From Mesorhizobium sp. M1D.F.Ca.ET.043.01.1.1 (GTDB lineage Bacteria > Pseudomonadota > Alphaproteobacteria > Rhizobiales > Rhizobiaceae): 64,000 nt of DNA. This document shows, in pieces, positions 63,956 to 64,000 of the stretch (its first letter is position 1; each line of letters starts with the position of its first letter). The notes under the pieces were generated by a model, which did not search any database, was not told where the DNA came from, and worked only from the letters and a program-made list of their open reading frames with translations. Both the position numbers and the translations under genes were made by a program. The DNA is taken from NCBI RefSeq assembly GCF_003952385.1, contig NZ_CP034444.1:6275001-6339000 (forward strand), written 5' to 3'.

Positions 63956-64000
63956 GCACAGCGTCGGCCCGATCGAGATCAGCGATGTTCATCGAAATGC

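Overview
The window looks like a chromosomal segment of a Rhizobiales alphaproteobacterium, most likely Mesorhizobium or a close relative (inferred from gene order and protein character; no search was run). The basis is high G+C, an ExoR exopolysaccharide regulator, a PopZ polar organizer next to tolC and valS, fused SecDF, DUF1127 mini-proteins with CUCCUCCC hairpin RNAs, and the interspersed palindromes (GAGCATGATC...GATCATGCTC type) common in rhizobial genomes. Most of it is housekeeping core. Accessory-looking DNA is confined to small patches, chiefly about 61.7-62.6 kb.

Layout. 0-3.6 kb: a form II (AYRGAGR) CO-dehydrogenase-like molybdenum hydroxylase, coxS(partial)-coxL-coxM, closed by a terminator. 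3.7-9.3 kb: single genes (membrane acyltransferase, SRPBCC protein, methyltransferase, GNAT plus cutC, an AhpD-like protein behind a palindrome-covered promoter, a secreted cupin protein). 9.5-10.3 kb: tRNA-Asn and tRNA-Cys. 10.4-16.8 kb: PIMT-like methyltransferase (frameshifted), tolC, popZ, valS. 17.2-23.3 kb: FadL-like porin, ilvD overlapping exoR, a small secreted protein, exonuclease III, VOC protein, A-type Fe-S carrier. 23.3-46.1 kb: a long same-strand core run, dgt-argS-SPOR protein-nagZ-scpA-scpB-tatABC-serS-surE-pcm-nlpD-like-(DUF815 ATPase on the other strand)-yajC-stand-alone SecD-like protein-secDF-Mth938/NDUFAF3-like-NDUFAF6-like. It links chromosome segregation, cell-wall division factors and protein export. 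46.2-51.6 kb: a frameshifted sterol desaturase/fatty acid hydroxylase, trmFO, an RNA-hairpin/DUF1127 locus, a DUF2157/GDYXXLXY membrane pair and tRNA-Leu. 52.1-56.7 kb: trigger factor, a secreted protein, cytochrome c, a 26-residue membrane peptide, a DUF2189 protein and a YbaK deacylase. 56.9-61.4 kb: a five-gene alternative aa3-type cytochrome c oxidase operon (subunits II, I, III-like, III, IV). 61.7-64 kb: a LysR remnant, two unknown genes and an AraC regulator.

The most interesting locus is 49.04-49.67 kb. Six hairpins each present the same 10-nt loop, GGGAGGAGGT on + (ACCUCCUCCC on -). They form two triplets with identical internal spacing (41 and 37 bp), directly downstream of two tandem 46-residue DUF1127 genes and upstream of trmFO, all on the minus strand. 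This matches the organization of Rhodobacter CcsR / 'cuckoo' anti-Shine-Dalgarno RNAs, in an expanded and duplicated form. Other notable points are a free-standing SecD periplasmic-domain paralogue, two probable frameshifted genes, a NlpD-like factor lacking metal ligands, and homologues of two mitochondrial complex I assembly factors beside secDF.
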